A DNA stretch of 64,000 bases from Edwardsiella piscicida (lineage in GTDB: Bacteria > Pseudomonadota > Gammaproteobacteria > Enterobacterales > Enterobacteriaceae): positions 1,789,175-1,853,174 of the forward strand of contig NZ_MPNU01000001.1 of the NCBI RefSeq assembly GCF_001896205.1, in the 5' to 3' direction. Position numbers and translations under genes: made by a program. Position 1 is the first letter of the stretch; the number at the start of each line of letters is the position of its first letter. Below, one piece after another: positions 26,485-38,302 of this stretch. Under the pieces are notes generated by a model. It was not told the DNA's origin and made no database searches. It worked only from the letters and a program-made list of their open reading frames with translations.

Positions 26485-26952
26485 TCACCCCGGTAACCCC
26501 CTGGCCAGCTGCGCCAGGATCTCCCGTTTGCCCGGTAGGCGGTTGCTTTGGTGAACCTGCTGCCAGGCGCGGCGCTGGGTTTGGGTTTTGTGCTGCAGCA
26601 GTAGCTCCACTTTTTTAGGCGGAATGCCGAGCAGGGCGGCGATTTCGTGGGCGGCGGTGTGGCGCAGGTGCAGCTGGTAAACCGCCGTGACGATGGTGCT
26701 GGAGTAGCTGCGGCGCAGGCCAATGTTAAAGCGCTGCGGTACGCGGCGCCGCTGTGTGGGTTCGCTCGGCACGGGACGAGGGCAGGGTGTCCATGCTGCG
26801 CCGCTGCGGATGGTGGCGCGCTGGCGCATATGCCAGATAAGCCGAGCCGTGTGGTCACAGCGATCGTCCTGGGTGCGTGGCGCCGGGTAGATTAAGGGAT
26901 CGTACAGTTCGTCGTCGTACTCGTCTTCTGGCGTGATATCTCTGGGTTTCAT
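26485..26952 (-). CDS. Prophage protein with probable helix-turn-helix C-terminal half
   Basis: About 155 residues from MKPRDITPEDEYDDELYDPL. The C-terminal part, HLRHTAAHEIAALLGIPPKK followed by VELLLQHKTQTQRRAWQQVH, reads like a helix-turn-helix with a basic recognition helix. The N-terminal 40 residues are acidic. I do not know a family. It is the last gene of the recET block. A decayed homologue survives at 16425-16650, showing that related phages have used this chromosome before. Confidence 0.6.
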   Translation of the reverse strand: MKPRDITPEDEYDDELYDPLIYPAPRTQDDRCDHTARLIWHMRQRATIRSGAAWTPCPRPVPSEPTQRRRVPQRFNIGLRRSYSSTIVTAVYQLHLRHTAAHEIAALLGIPPKKVELLLQHKTQTQRRAWQQVHQSNRLPGKREILAQLARGLPG

Positions 26953-26981
26953 CCTGGGCTCCTTGTCGGTGGAAGGGGGCG

Positions 26982-27131
26982 TTACAGTAGGTGGATCAGC
27001 AGCAGGGCCAGCCCGGCGACGGTCAGGCAGGCCAGGAGAATGGCCCAGCCGTGGGGATCGCCCGGTGGGTGGCGCAGCGCTTTGCCGCTGAGCTTGTAGC
27101 CATACAGGCCATTGATGGGGGGCGTTTTCAT
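26982..27131 (-). CDS. Small single-pass membrane protein (49 residues)
   Basis: The protein begins MKTPPINGLYGYKLSGKALR and ends with a membrane helix, WAILLACLTVAGLALLLI. GGAG lies six bases before the ATG. It fits tightly between its neighbours in the leftward operon, 29 bases before the next start. Function unknown. Confidence 0.55.
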   Translation of the reverse strand: MKTPPINGLYGYKLSGKALRHPPGDPHGWAILLACLTVAGLALLLIHLL

Positions 27132-27194
27132 TATCGACTCCGGTTAATGTGCAAGGGGGAGCCCCGGTGATGGCCGGGGCGGTTGCGGTCGCGT

Positions 27195-27497
27195 TCAGTC
27201 GCCGCGGTAAATTGCGCCGCCGGGGCCGCGTCGGTAGACGGGCGCGGTGTCCTGGGGGGATAACGGCGCAGACTGGGGGGCGGCTGTGGAATGTGAGGAT
27301 CGCGGCCTGGGCGGGTAGAACGCCGCCGTCCGGTCGCGCAGGCGGTCGGCGGACCACTGGCGCCATGACTTACCATCAAACTGCGGGTTAGGCTGCCCGG
27401 CGCGTAATAGAGGAAGCAGGGCGATGACGTCGGCGACGATGCGCTGGATCTGCCGTTGGCGTGCGCTGTCCGCGGGGGATTTTCGGTGATTTTCCAT
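27195..27497 (-). CDS. Unknown small prophage protein (100 residues)
   Basis: AGGAG precedes the ATG. The first half, RIVADVIALLPLLRAGQPNP and QFDGKSWRQWSADRLRDRTA, is predicted helical; the second half is rich in Pro, Ser and Arg. It follows recT by 18 bases and is probably co-transcribed. I do not recognise it. Confidence 0.55.
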   Translation of the reverse strand: MENHRKSPADSARQRQIQRIVADVIALLPLLRAGQPNPQFDGKSWRQWSADRLRDRTAAFYPPRPRSSHSTAAPQSAPLSPQDTAPVYRRGPGGAIYRGD

Positions 27498-27515
27498 AGT
27501 GCGTTTGCTCCTGAA

Positions 27516-28586
27516 TCAGGCGTATTCGGCGCGCAGATCGTCGAGTGCCAGGGTGAAGCGCTGCTGTTCGCCAGGCGGCAGGATCGCCTGGCGGTTTTTG
27601 ACCAGATTTTCCAGCTGTTGAAAGGCGGTGGGATCACCGGAAGGCAGCGCATCGAACGCGGCCTCGATCTCCTGCACCGCCTTATAGCCGCTGCGCTTTT
27701 TCTGGGTTTTTCCGCGCAGTTCGAACAGCCGCTGGCTGCCCAGCGCCGCTTTATGCCGGGCGATGCGCTGCTCTACCTGGCGGATTTCCTCTAGCGTTTC
27801 TGCCTGTTCCAGTGCCTGGAGCAAGGCGTCGCCCAGCGTGGCGTCGTGGCTGTCCGCTGGCACCTCCGGTTGCGCGTCGTTTGCTGAGTTGGCGCTGTCT
27901 ACCAGATCGCTGATGGAGACGCTGGGGGTGATGTCTTTTTCTTCCCGCGCGATGGGATCTTCCAGCTCGTCGGTGGAGTAGACGCCCAGCAGCACGTCCG
28001 GGGTGTAGAGGCGGGCCCAGCGTTTGGCGGCCAGGTAGGCCAGCTGCTGTTTGGGATCGCTGGCCCACAGGGTGGAGTTGCGCACCTGGGCCTGGGAGAG
28101 CATCAGCACCAGTTCGCGCGGCGCGGTTTCACCGCGCAGGGTGGCCCAGACCTTAATCCCACAGCCGGTTTCATCGGCCAGCGTCCAGCCCGGCGCGATG
28201 TAGCTGTGGCCCTTGGCGGAGGTTTTCTCGGTAAATTTGCCGATCACGTTTTCCCAGGGGCCAAACCAGTCGTAGTGCAGGCGATCCTTGGTGGGCGACA
28301 TGGTGGTGATGATGGCGTTGACCAGCTGTGCCTCGTAGCCCAGGGTGCCGCTGACGATATGGGTTTTCTGCGCCACGGCAAAGGGGTCCATACCCCAGCG
28401 GGCGGCCTGCATGGTGACGGCCATGCAGGCATCGGGGTTTTTCTGGAAGTGGGTCGGCACCATGGCGCCGCTGCCGGCCATGACGCGGGAGAGGGTCATC
28501 AGGCGTTCGAACAGATCGCCGTTGGTCAGGATGGAGACATTATCGATCAGGGCGCTGTGGCTGTTGTCGGCGGTTTCCGTTTTCAT
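27516..28586 (-). CDS. recT: RecT-family single-strand annealing recombinase
   Basis: A 356-residue protein. The RecT core is evident: LFERLMTLSRVMAGSGAMVP, CMAVTMQAARWGMDPFAVAQ, GYEAQLVNAIITT, LSQAQVRNSTLWASDPKQQL and AYLAAKRWARLYTPDVLLGV. It anneals complementary single strands made by RecE and drives homologous recombination for the phage. The last 130 residues (after the DEL segment) are an acidic, coiled-coil-like extension longer than in E. coli RecT. Follows recE by 10 bases. Confidence 0.92.
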   Translation of the reverse strand: MKTETADNSHSALIDNVSILTNGDLFERLMTLSRVMAGSGAMVPTHFQKNPDACMAVTMQAARWGMDPFAVAQKTHIVSGTLGYEAQLVNAIITTMSPTKDRLHYDWFGPWENVIGKFTEKTSAKGHSYIAPGWTLADETGCGIKVWATLRGETAPRELVLMLSQAQVRNSTLWASDPKQQLAYLAAKRWARLYTPDVLLGVYSTDELEDPIAREEKDITPSVSISDLVDSANSANDAQPEVPADSHDATLGDALLQALEQAETLEEIRQVEQRIARHKAALGSQRLFELRGKTQKKRSGYKAVQEIEAAFDALPSGDPTAFQQLENLVKNRQAILPPGEQQRFTLALDDLRAEYA

Positions 28587-28596
28587 ATGGGGCTCC

Positions 28597-31149
<2,553 letters not shown>

Positions 31150-31254
31150 GGCGATGTTCTCCTGGCGAAAAGCAAAGAGGAAAGGGCGAAGCAAAGGGAA
31201 AAACAGCGTGCGGGTGGCCGGACAGCGCTGGGGCTATCCGGCCTGGGGTAGGGA

Positions 31255-31557
31255 TTAGTCGTCTGCGTGGCGGAAACGGCGTGCGTCTTCGGTCAGCTCG
31301 ACCAAATCCCCGTCGCGGTCAAAGAAGGCGATGCGGATATCGTAGAGCTGCGAGTAATAAAGGCTGCCGGACCTTTCCTGCAGGTTGAGCACCGGGGTTG
31401 CAAACACATGGCTGACGATAACCTTTTCGCCAATGTGTGGGCGTTTGGTGATACTGCCGATGCCCTCTTTTTTAACCACCACATCGCCGACGGCGAAGGG
31501 GCGATCTGGTTTTTGCAGCAGAATGGCGACGGCGTTTTGCAGTGCGTCAATAGACAT
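31255..31557 (-). CDS. Unknown prophage protein (100 residues)
   Basis: A strong GGAGAACC precedes the ATG. The protein (MSIDALQNAVAILLQKPDRP, FAVGDVVVKKEGIGSI, SGSLYYSQLYDIRIAFFDRD) looks like a small beta-barrel with a DVV..K core. It lies in the leftward operon upstream of recE. I do not recognise a family. Confidence 0.6.
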   Translation of the reverse strand: MSIDALQNAVAILLQKPDRPFAVGDVVVKKEGIGSITKRPHIGEKVIVSHVFATPVLNLQERSGSLYYSQLYDIRIAFFDRDGDLVELTEDARRFRHADD

Positions 31558-31708
31558 GATGGTTCTCCATGGTGTGGTAGAAATAGCCCGATAAGGCGGG
31601 GAGGGGGCTTGGGTTAATACAGCGGTGGGGTGTGCTAATGGATATCTGGCTTATGCCCGGCCTCTTTCTAAACCGGCCTGGCAGGCTCTTTGGTAATAGT
31701 GGACAGGG

Positions 31709-32182
31709 TTAGTCCTTTACAAAAATGATCCAGTGAGTTTTGTCGTTTTTTCCCGTGCGCTGTCCAATCGCTGGCTTTTTGTCAGTAAGCGCCAGAATTT
31801 GGCTAACCGGTATCTGCGTTTCGTTCCATTTGAAGATGAGTACACCGTGTGTCCGTAATACGCGAAACGCCTCATTGAACCCGGCGCGTAGATCATCACG
31901 CCACGTTTCCCGGTTCAGTTTTCCGTACTTTTTGCCCATCCAGGCGTTTTCACCGACGCGCTCAAGATGCGGTGGGTCAAATACCACCACAGGGAAGGAG
32001 GCGTCAGCGAACGGAAGCGCGCGGAAATCGGCTATTACGTCCGGGCTGATAATCAGCTGGCGACCGTCGCAAAGTGTGTACTGCTCGGCGCGGATATCAC
32101 TGAACACAGTGCGTTCGTCCTGCTTATCGAACCAGAACATGCGGCTACCGCAGCACATGTCTAAAATGGTTTGTTCTGACAT
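31709..32182 (-). CDS. Phage SAM-dependent methyltransferase-like protein
   Basis: A 157-residue Rossmann-type protein. MSEQTILDMCCGSRMFWFD carries a motif I (D-x-C-C-G) and FPVVVFDPPHLERVG a DPPH motif IV, as in phage amino-methyltransferases of the class that modify adenine or other nucleophiles. HGVLIFKWNE is motif VI-like. There is no target recognition domain, so substrate is unknown; protection of phage DNA is a possibility. It is the first gene left of cargo slot B in the pL operon. Confidence 0.65.
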   Translation of the reverse strand: MSEQTILDMCCGSRMFWFDKQDERTVFSDIRAEQYTLCDGRQLIISPDVIADFRALPFADASFPVVVFDPPHLERVGENAWMGKKYGKLNRETWRDDLRAGFNEAFRVLRTHGVLIFKWNETQIPVSQILALTDKKPAIGQRTGKNDKTHWIIFVKD

Positions 32183-32204
32183 GCTCGCCCCTTGAATTTA
32201 CGAT

Positions 32205-32350
32205 GAATAAGAATGATGGCTATCGATCACCGGTTTCTCGGTATATGAGTCACTCAGGGTGGTCTTTGTAGGTGCATACCCAGCTGCGGTCTGTGACTCA
32301 CCGCCATGACGCCCGTTATGACAGTGCAGACCGCAGCTGGGTATGATTAT
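32205..32350. repeat. Boundary repeat, copy 2 (left side of cargo slot B)
   Basis: Matches 23580-23680 in its outer blocks but carries about 70 extra bases that create an 18-bp perfect inverted repeat (32276-32293 with 32327-32344). The palindrome CATGACG-CC-CGTTATG is the counterpart of that in copy 1. Between here and cargo B (to 32618) the DNA is AT-rich with no gene and should hold the cargo promoter. Confidence 0.75.
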
Positions 32351-32618
32351 TTCAATTGCAAATTATATTCCTGATTATTGTATGTTGCTTAATAGTTTAT
32401 TGTGTGGCGTTATTATGACTGACAGTCGGCTTTGTGCCAGGAGCGGAGGTGGCTAATAATAGTCTGTATAGATCAACGGTGGGAGAACAATACAGCAAGT
32501 TAAAATTTACAGCTCAGATAGACTCGTTTTATAAATGGAGTATTATAATGTCAAAGACCAATGTTTTTTTGGCGCATACCAAATGCAAAACAGTTTAAAC
32601 TCAGTCAAGGACGAATAA

Positions 32619-35600
32619 ATGTCTAAGTTTAGCAGCTATGAATACTCACCCTATGAGACACGCAAGATATTACGCGTCAGGTTTACATCCAATCTCATTA
32701 CAACAAATTCACACTCACAAGAAATTAATGAAGAAAATCTGGTAGATGACATTATAGCACTGGATTATCTGTCTAGAACGGATATAAAACACAATGCATA
32801 TTTAATCACTTCGAAGTCATACTATGAAAAAACTAAACAGCCACAGCATATTGATGTTTCGTTTGACGAATTGATTAGTAAAGGTTGGGTCAAGTTAGTA
32901 TGGGGTAAGTTAAAGAATATCAGAAATGTCAGAAGGCAGCTCTATAGCGTCAAGGATGATAAATATTCAGCCATAAGATCACTGATCTTATGGCTTGACG
33001 AGAAAAATTATACCATTGCCGCGGATTTTGATGAAGGAAGCGAAAAAAAACCAGTATTTTCTTATGAAAAATTTAGCTGTCTTTCTCCAGCATGGGTCGC
33101 TGAAAGATTATGGGAAAATATACTTAACCAGTATCAGAATAATACTAATGCATTGAAAAAATGGCTTTCACTGTGGAGCTTATTAGATAGCCCTCCGATT
33201 GTATCCAGCATTGCCTGGCGTAAAAAAGATGCTCAGGTGTTCATCCAGACTGTCCTTGCGGAGCTTAAGCAGGAAAAAGGGTTTACACGATGGGATAATT
33301 GTATAGAAGTTATGGAAAGTGAATATTTAATACTTAAAGAACTTACGCCGTATCCTGTTTGTTATCATGTTAAAACACCTCCCTCGACGCTGGTCGGAAA
33401 AGCTATATGGTCAGAGTCCAGAGAAGTGGAGGGTTATCTATTTGAATCATTTGATACTTATGGGGAAATGCATAACTTAATGTATCTGTTATTACTGCAG
33501 ATAAATAATGATACCCATTGTAGAACCCCTCATTATTTAATTGAATCTTTAATAGACATGTCTACCGAGTCCTGTGAAATACTGTTTTCAATACTACTTC
33601 AGACGGAAAAGTTGCCCGCCGTATTGGTTGATATTTTGCTCTACCCGCCGAGCTCAGCTTTGGCTTGTTTGCTCATTGCAAAATGGACAACACATACTGG
33701 AGCTTGGGACCGCAAACTCGTTGAGACTGATTTACAGCGCGCTCGTGAAGTGTGTATTGATGATGCATTAAGTATTCTGACAAAACACGTATCACTTGGT
33801 AGTACTCCACCCTCTGAGATGGCTGACCTTTACAACTGGTTGATAGCTAACAACAGTGAAAAATATATTGATAATTTGAAGTCTATAGACTTAACTATAA
33901 TAAATTTCAGAAAATCATTAAGTCAGTTAGACAGGAGTATCATCTTTGCTATGGTTTCCCATCTTCTGGAAGATCATGACATAGCAGGAATTTACTCTTC
34001 GGAGTTCGCTACGCTACTGGACTTATGCTCCATAGGGCAGCTTGAAGAAAAAGTGGATGCGGAAAAAATCATCAAGCTTTATTCGGATTCGTTGCTGGAA
34101 AATACAACTGGCAGATCTGTTCATAGGATAGGAAGCGATGAAGCTAACGCTCTTCATAAAATAGCAAAATCAAGAGAAGATACATATAAAGAATTTCTAT
34201 GCCCATTTGATGTTACAACTCTCATCAAAAAAATTAGTGAAGATGATAATAGATATTATGAAGTGGATAAAATTGCATACTCACTCAGAACTCATATTCG
34301 TGTTTTATGCAGAACACTTTCAAAATCTGATGTTAAGTCTAAATCATCAATAGTTAATTCACTAATAAGATATGTAAAATCTGGATCTTTGTTACATAAG
34401 GAAAAAGGGAGAATAGATGCATTTTCCCCGCGCTTTGAGCGTGATATGTCTTCATCTTCATATATAACTATGGCTTTTGATCTTTCGTGTGCACTACGCT
34501 TGATTAATGCTGAACAGCAGATTTCCCTGGTTAACGCAATATGTGAAACTGATGAACCCAGTATGTTAGCAGCATTACTTCTCGTCGCTCCGTCTTCCTT
34601 GCAAAGTAAAATAAGTGAAAGAATTAATGAATTAACACCTGAAGATGCAGGTGAAATTTACTCTCTGAAAGATATGCAGTCAAGGATAGATGAACTGCTT
34701 ACAGCCGGGGCTATAACAGCTGCTGAGGCTTATATGGAGTCTGAGCGAAATTTAAAAACACTGGGGAAAGTAATAGGCAGAGAAATACTCCGCATGCAGT
34801 ATGAACTCCGCTTGATGTTTTTAAAAAAAGAATGGGGTGGGATATTTAAGTACCAGATACCTCCAGATATTATTTCGCATGAAAAAGATGAGGCTGGCGA
34901 TGTTTTAGCTCATTTTCGCGCGCTCGCATTTCTATCTTGTGATACACCCGATCCGATATTTTCTCGCAGTGAATTTGATAGGTTGTTTAAAAAGCAACCG
35001 TCGATTGCACGAGCGACAAACTGGCTTGCTGCAGAACTGCAAATATTAATTAAAGGCGGCACATTTGAAGAGTTGACTGGAGAAAGTTACACAGCAGGAG
35101 TGGCCGCAATTTCTAAGCTGGAAGTAATGTTAGCCAAAGTAACAGAAGATAATAATAGTGAGTCATTACAGTGTAATACAGCTCTGCTATACCTATTACT
35201 CGGTGAAACAGAGAAAGCGCTTAATATTCTATCTGGCTTTCAATTTATTAAGTTGCAGGATACTGCTTCCGCATATACGGCAGTATCCTATTATAGACTC
35301 GGCAGACTCCTGGAGGCAAATGCAGCACTTGATACGGCAGAGCATATTTTTGGTATCACTGAAGTACTGACAGCTGCCAGAAACTATATTGCCAAGGGTT
35401 CTGTAGCGCTTTCTTTACCTCATGTAATTATTAATGAGGATATTATTAAGGTTGTTTCTTCAGCAATTTTGAAATTCAAGGATATGAATCCTGATAATAA
35501 AGCGGAGGTTTTAAAACAGAAAAAAGACTCCTTTACTGAAGTTTTAGTTGAACATATAAGAGCAGCTTCTGCTTCGCTAATGGCATTAGTTCCAACAATG

Positions 35601-36176
35601 AAGCAAATAAAAGTAGATAGCTCTGAAGATGATTTGTCTGCTTTGCTCAGACATTGTTTATCCGGTAGGCTTGAGTTTTTAGGCTGGACTGTTACTGAAC
35701 AGTCGCGTGGCGGATACAGTGGTAATCTCAACCCCGGAGAACGGGATTTGGTTATTAACTGGGGAAGCACCGAGTTGTCCGTCGTTGAAGCTGTTATTTG
35801 TAGTAGACCGTTGACTCAGGATTCTCAACGGGCTGATTTACTTAGCCATTTTCAAAAATTGCTAGGCTACACGCAGAGCAAGCTTATGTTCCATATAACA
35901 TATGCTTACATTGAAGATAAAGCTGGTATTCTTGAATTCCTGAAATCTAGCGCCAAAGAACACTCTCCTGATGGTTTTGATTTTATGGCTCTCGAAGATA
36001 TATCCCATACTGATTCTCGGCCACCTGGGTTTATTGCATCCTACCGGGGAGATTTTGAAATCTTTCAGGTAGTGTTTTTGATACTGAATATGGGACAGCA
36101 AAGACAAAAGCGTGCAGCAATAACTGCTGCTGAAACAAAAAAAAGAAAAGCGCAAAGAAAAGTTGGAACTAAATAA
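32619..36176 (+). CDS. Cargo gene B: 1185-residue unknown protein in the sieB position, candidate exclusion gene
   Basis: A large, mainly helical protein with no signal peptide, no membrane helices and no P-loop that I can find. The middle is solenoid-like; around residues 850-920, LYLLLGETEKALNILSGFQF and SYYRLGRLLEANAALDTAEH resemble TPR repeats. Residues 1015-1065 (LEFLGWTVTEQSRGGYSG, PGERDLVINWG, STELSVVEAVICS) resemble a PD-(D/E)xK fold with D1043 and E1057, but the lysine of ExK is replaced by Val. The C-terminus is lysine-rich. AAGGA precedes the ATG. AT-rich, alone, antisense to the pL operon and next to N. Not recognised. Confidence 0.65.
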   Translation: MSKFSSYEYSPYETRKILRVRFTSNLITTNSHSQEINEENLVDDIIALDYLSRTDIKHNAYLITSKSYYEKTKQPQHIDVSFDELISKGWVKLVWGKLKNIRNVRRQLYSVKDDKYSAIRSLILWLDEKNYTIAADFDEGSEKKPVFSYEKFSCLSPAWVAERLWENILNQYQNNTNALKKWLSLWSLLDSPPIVSSIAWRKKDAQVFIQTVLAELKQEKGFTRWDNCIEVMESEYLILKELTPYPVCYHVKTPPSTLVGKAIWSESREVEGYLFESFDTYGEMHNLMYLLLLQINNDTHCRTPHYLIESLIDMSTESCEILFSILLQTEKLPAVLVDILLYPPSSALACLLIAKWTTHTGAWDRKLVETDLQRAREVCIDDALSILTKHVSLGSTPPSEMADLYNWLIANNSEKYIDNLKSIDLTIINFRKSLSQLDRSIIFAMVSHLLEDHDIAGIYSSEFATLLDLCSIGQLEEKVDAEKIIKLYSDSLLENTTGRSVHRIGSDEANALHKIAKSREDTYKEFLCPFDVTTLIKKISEDDNRYYEVDKIAYSLRTHIRVLCRTLSKSDVKSKSSIVNSLIRYVKSGSLLHKEKGRIDAFSPRFERDMSSSSYITMAFDLSCALRLINAEQQISLVNAICETDEPSMLAALLLVAPSSLQSKISERINELTPEDAGEIYSLKDMQSRIDELLTAGAITAAEAYMESERNLKTLGKVIGREILRMQYELRLMFLKKEWGGIFKYQIPPDIISHEKDEAGDVLAHFRALAFLSCDTPDPIFSRSEFDRLFKKQPSIARATNWLAAELQILIKGGTFEELTGESYTAGVAAISKLEVMLAKVTEDNNSESLQCNTALLYLLLGETEKALNILSGFQFIKLQDTASAYTAVSYYRLGRLLEANAALDTAEHIFGITEVLTAARNYIAKGSVALSLPHVIINEDIIKVVSSAILKFKDMNPDNKAEVLKQKKDSFTEVLVEHIRAASASLMALVPTMKQIKVDSSEDDLSALLRHCLSGRLEFLGWTVTEQSRGGYSGNLNPGERDLVINWGSTELSVVEAVICSRPLTQDSQRADLLSHFQKLLGYTQSKLMFHITYAYIEDKAGILEFLKSSAKEHSPDGFDFMALEDISHTDSRPPGFIASYRGDFEIFQVVFLILNMGQQRQKRAAITAAETKKRKAQRKVGTK

Positions 36177-36185
36177 AAATGTGTA

Positions 36186-36212
36186 GCTAATGCCACGGTT
36201 TTTGGCATTAGC
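36186..36212 (+). terminator. Hairpin after cargo gene B
   Basis: A 10-bp stem, GCTAATGCCA at 36186-36195 with 36203-36212, starts 10 bases after the stop codon. It lacks a T run after the stem. The following 350 bases up to N have no gene; a second 10-bp hairpin lies at 36511-36540. Confidence 0.55.
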
Positions 36213-36568
36213 TCAGATTTACCATACACACACCCTGTGCTGGCTTTTGGGGAGACAGGACTCGCTTCAGGGTGCGCTGCCCCTCAGTTGACAGGACGAG
36301 CGTATACTCACATCTCTCATTCCAGGGATCTGGCTGCTTTCACTATAAAGGAAAGGTAAGCAGGTTTAGAGATCACCGGATCTGGAAAGATAGTTGTTAA
36401 CATGAATGTTAACAGTACTGTCCCCCGGAAAATTGTCCAAACGGCTCCCTCAAACTATTTTTTATACTACTGATACCTGTAGCAGTTAATGGTAAGCAGG
36501 TCACTGTTAACAATGTCCGCTCCTCGCTCTGAGCGGACATTTGAGCAGATGGTTACTGATATCAACGC

Positions 36569-36865
36569 CTACAACACCCTATACAGCGCCACCTGTGCCA
36601 AACAGCAGTTGTCCCAGCTGGGCTGCGGCTGTTGGCGCTCACCTGTGCACAATACGATCACATCTACTCGATGCGACTCGCGCTTGCTGGCGATTTCTGC
36701 TCGGTTTAGGGCAGGGCGGTGCGCTAATTTTAAACCTAGCGCATGATCGATACGCGACTCGATCAGCTCGCGTTGGATAGCCTGAGCCTTGCGGCGTTCG
36801 TGGCGGCGCTGACGTGCATTTTTCTGTGCTGGCCTGACGGAGTTTCCCTTGGTGATCGCGGCCAT
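36569..36865 (-). CDS. N: Early antitermination protein N (P22 gp24-like)
   Basis: A 98-residue basic protein beginning MAAITKGNSVRPAQKNARQR. The segment KNARQRRHERRKAQAIQREL closely resembles the arginine-rich boxB-binding motif of P22 N (TRRHERRRKLAIER), and the opening MxxITxGxS also matches. N binds nut RNA and lets RNA polymerase pass terminators in the early operons. AGGAGGG precedes the ATG. Position is right: directly left of pL/OL and cI. A truncated duplicate lies at 26088-26228. Confidence 0.8.
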   Translation of the reverse strand: MAAITKGNSVRPAQKNARQRRHERRKAQAIQRELIESRIDHALGLKLAHRPALNRAEIASKRESHRVDVIVLCTGERQQPQPSWDNCCLAQVALYRVL

Positions 36866-36978
36866 AATCCCTCCTGGATAGATGACGCTAACAATAGTGG
36901 ATGACGGTGACTTAGGCGGTGTGGAGGAGACGGCATGATCCACACACCCCGAAGTCATCGGGAGCGGAGTCAATGGGC

Positions 36979-37031
36979 GGTGCGTTGTCGGCACCTTCCG
37001 TAGAGCTGGACGGCTCGTTGGTTAAAGAGCG
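36979..37031 (-). promoter_or_regulatory. Probable nutL site (boxA and boxB)
   Basis: On the minus strand CGCTCTTTAA (37031-37022) is a perfect boxA. Further along, 36995-36979 forms a 5-bp hairpin whose loop contains GACAA, the pentaloop of P22 boxB. The distance between them (about 26 bases) is longer than in lambda or P22, so boxB is less certain than boxA. It lies between pL and N, as expected. Confidence 0.5.
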
Positions 37032-37045
37032 GCACTGCGTGTTTT

Positions 37046-37069
37046 ATACTCACTATATACATCTCGTAT
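37046..37069. promoter_or_regulatory. Left operator OL
   Basis: ATAC-ATCTC-GTAT at 37057-37069 is the same 13-bp pattern as the operators right of cI. An overlapping imperfect copy (ATAC-TCACT-ATAT) starts at 37046. It would let CI and Cro control leftward transcription toward N. The stretch 36866-37257 otherwise holds no gene. Confidence 0.6.
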
Positions 37070-37257
37070 CTAATAAATGTAAATACAAAATGATCAAAAA
37101 ATGGACTGATTTTATTAACGGTTTGTATTTTAATGAGATTAAATTAGACGAGGCTGAGGGGAGGGATATAAAGTGAAGTGATATATGAGATTCGATGTAT
37201 TTTGCGAAAGATTGAAGCCAGGTTGATGAAGAACGATGATTTGCCAACCTGGCGAAC

Positions 37258-37923
37258 TTATTTAAACATCTCTTCCGGCCATTGCGACATTACCACCTTG
37301 CCAATAACCTGGCAGCCATTCGCGCAGTTCAGCAGAGGGAACTGAGGGTTCAGTGGTTGCAGGTAGTTGATGCCCCCGTCGCGGATCAATCTTTTGAAGG
37401 TGAACTCATTGCCGTTCATCACGGCGATGCAGAAATCGTTGATCTCGACGTTTTGCGCGGGGTCTACCAGGATCAGCATTCCTTCTGGAAAGCTGGGGCT
37501 GGTGCCTGTGGGTGCGGTCATCGATGCTCCCTCTACGATTAACCAGAACGCCTTGTCGCTGGCGCGTTTAATCGTCTTTATCCGGCGCTTGGCGTCTTGC
37601 AGGGTATAGGCGTTATCTTCCGTGGTGAACTGACCCGCCTGCACCTTGCTGAGTAGGGGATAGGCGTACTCGGGTACGACCTTACGGGCGGGCGGAGGCG
37701 TCTCGCCGGCCATGCCGAAGGTGCCGTCGCTGTTTAGGGTAATGCCATCGATACCGAGATAGTTAAAAATCTTGGAGAGATCGGCGAGGCAGGGTTCTCT
37801 GCGACCGGTCAGCCAATGGCTCACCGCCCCTTTGGTAATCTCCAGCGACTCAGCAAGCTCTTCCTGAGTCATGTTGAGCGCCTTCATGCGCTCCTTTGCG
37901 ATTTCATGCCATGTCGTTTTCAT
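37258..37923 (-). CDS. cI: CI-like lysogeny repressor (XRE helix-turn-helix plus S24 peptidase)
   Basis: About 221 residues from [10 protein letters not shown]. Residues 1-65 form the helix-turn-helix ([20 protein letters not shown]). The C-terminal half is LexA-like: cleavage site Ala-Gly in KVQAGQFT, nucleophile Ser in VEGASMTAP and general base Lys in [10 protein letters not shown]. RecA-stimulated self-cleavage would induce the prophage. It is divergent from cro with three operator-like sites between them. The ATG at 37923 fits the fold start; an in-frame ATG lies 9 codons upstream. Confidence 0.9.
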   Translation of the reverse strand: MKTTWHEIAKERMKALNMTQEELAESLEITKGAVSHWLTGRREPCLADLSKIFNYLGIDGITLNSDGTFGMAGETPPPARKVVPEYAYPLLSKVQAGQFTTEDNAYTLQDAKRRIKTIKRASDKAFWLIVEGASMTAPTGTSPSFPEGMLILVDPAQNVEINDFCIAVMNGNEFTFKRLIRDGGINYLQPLNPQFPLLNCANGCQVIGKVVMSQWPEEMFK

Positions 37924-37932
37924 ATCTTGATT

Positions 37933-38005
37933 ATACATTTTGTATAGCACACATAAACAAACATTATGTATCTTTTTGTTTGTCTCATCCAGATACGTCT
38001 TGTAT
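37933..38005. promoter_or_regulatory. Right operator region OR
   Basis: Two exact ATAC-N5-GTAT sites lie at 37933-37945 and 37993-38005, with a near match (AAAC-ATTAT-GTAT) at 37959-37971. Three sites between divergent cI and cro reproduce the lambdoid OR arrangement, and the promoters for both genes should overlap them. Confidence 0.7.
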
Positions 38006-38028
38006 ACTGGTTGTCTTGGAGGTGCTTG

Positions 38029-38238
38029 ATGAACCGAATCCGAGAAATTCGCAAACAGCTAGGACTGACCCAACGGAAACTCGCCGGTTTGGCGGGCTGT
38101 ACGCCGGGGGCCATCGGCCATTATGAATTAGGGCGCCGGGCTATGAGTATCACTGTTTGTCAGAAAATCGTACTGATTTTTAATCAATTAGGGGCATCTG
38201 TCTCACTGGATGATGTCTTCCCGCAACGCATTACATAA
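38029..38238 (+). CDS. cro: Cro-like repressor
   Basis: A 69-residue XRE-type protein, [20 protein letters not shown] followed by [17 protein letters not shown], divergent from cI. TTGGAGG lies eight bases before the ATG. It should bind the operators at 37933-38005 and turn off cI for lytic growth. Confidence 0.8.
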   Translation: MNRIREIRKQLGLTQRKLAGLAGCTPGAIGHYELGRRAMSITVCQKIVLIFNQLGASVSLDDVFPQRIT

Positions 38239-38302
38239 CAGCAATCTCTATCCTCGTTGGACGCTGTGGGGATAGTCCTTTAACCCGATTAAGGACTGAC
38301 CT

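Noticed and set aside
26485..27366. A 293-residue version of the gene at 26485
   Set aside because: The extension reads through two other small genes in the wrong frame. The ATG at 26952 gives a compact protein, and the region before it holds the 49-residue membrane protein with its own ribosome-binding site.
36400..36480. Possible insertion-sequence end (TGTCCCCCGGAAAATTG)
   Set aside because: No transposase, second end or target duplication can be seen.
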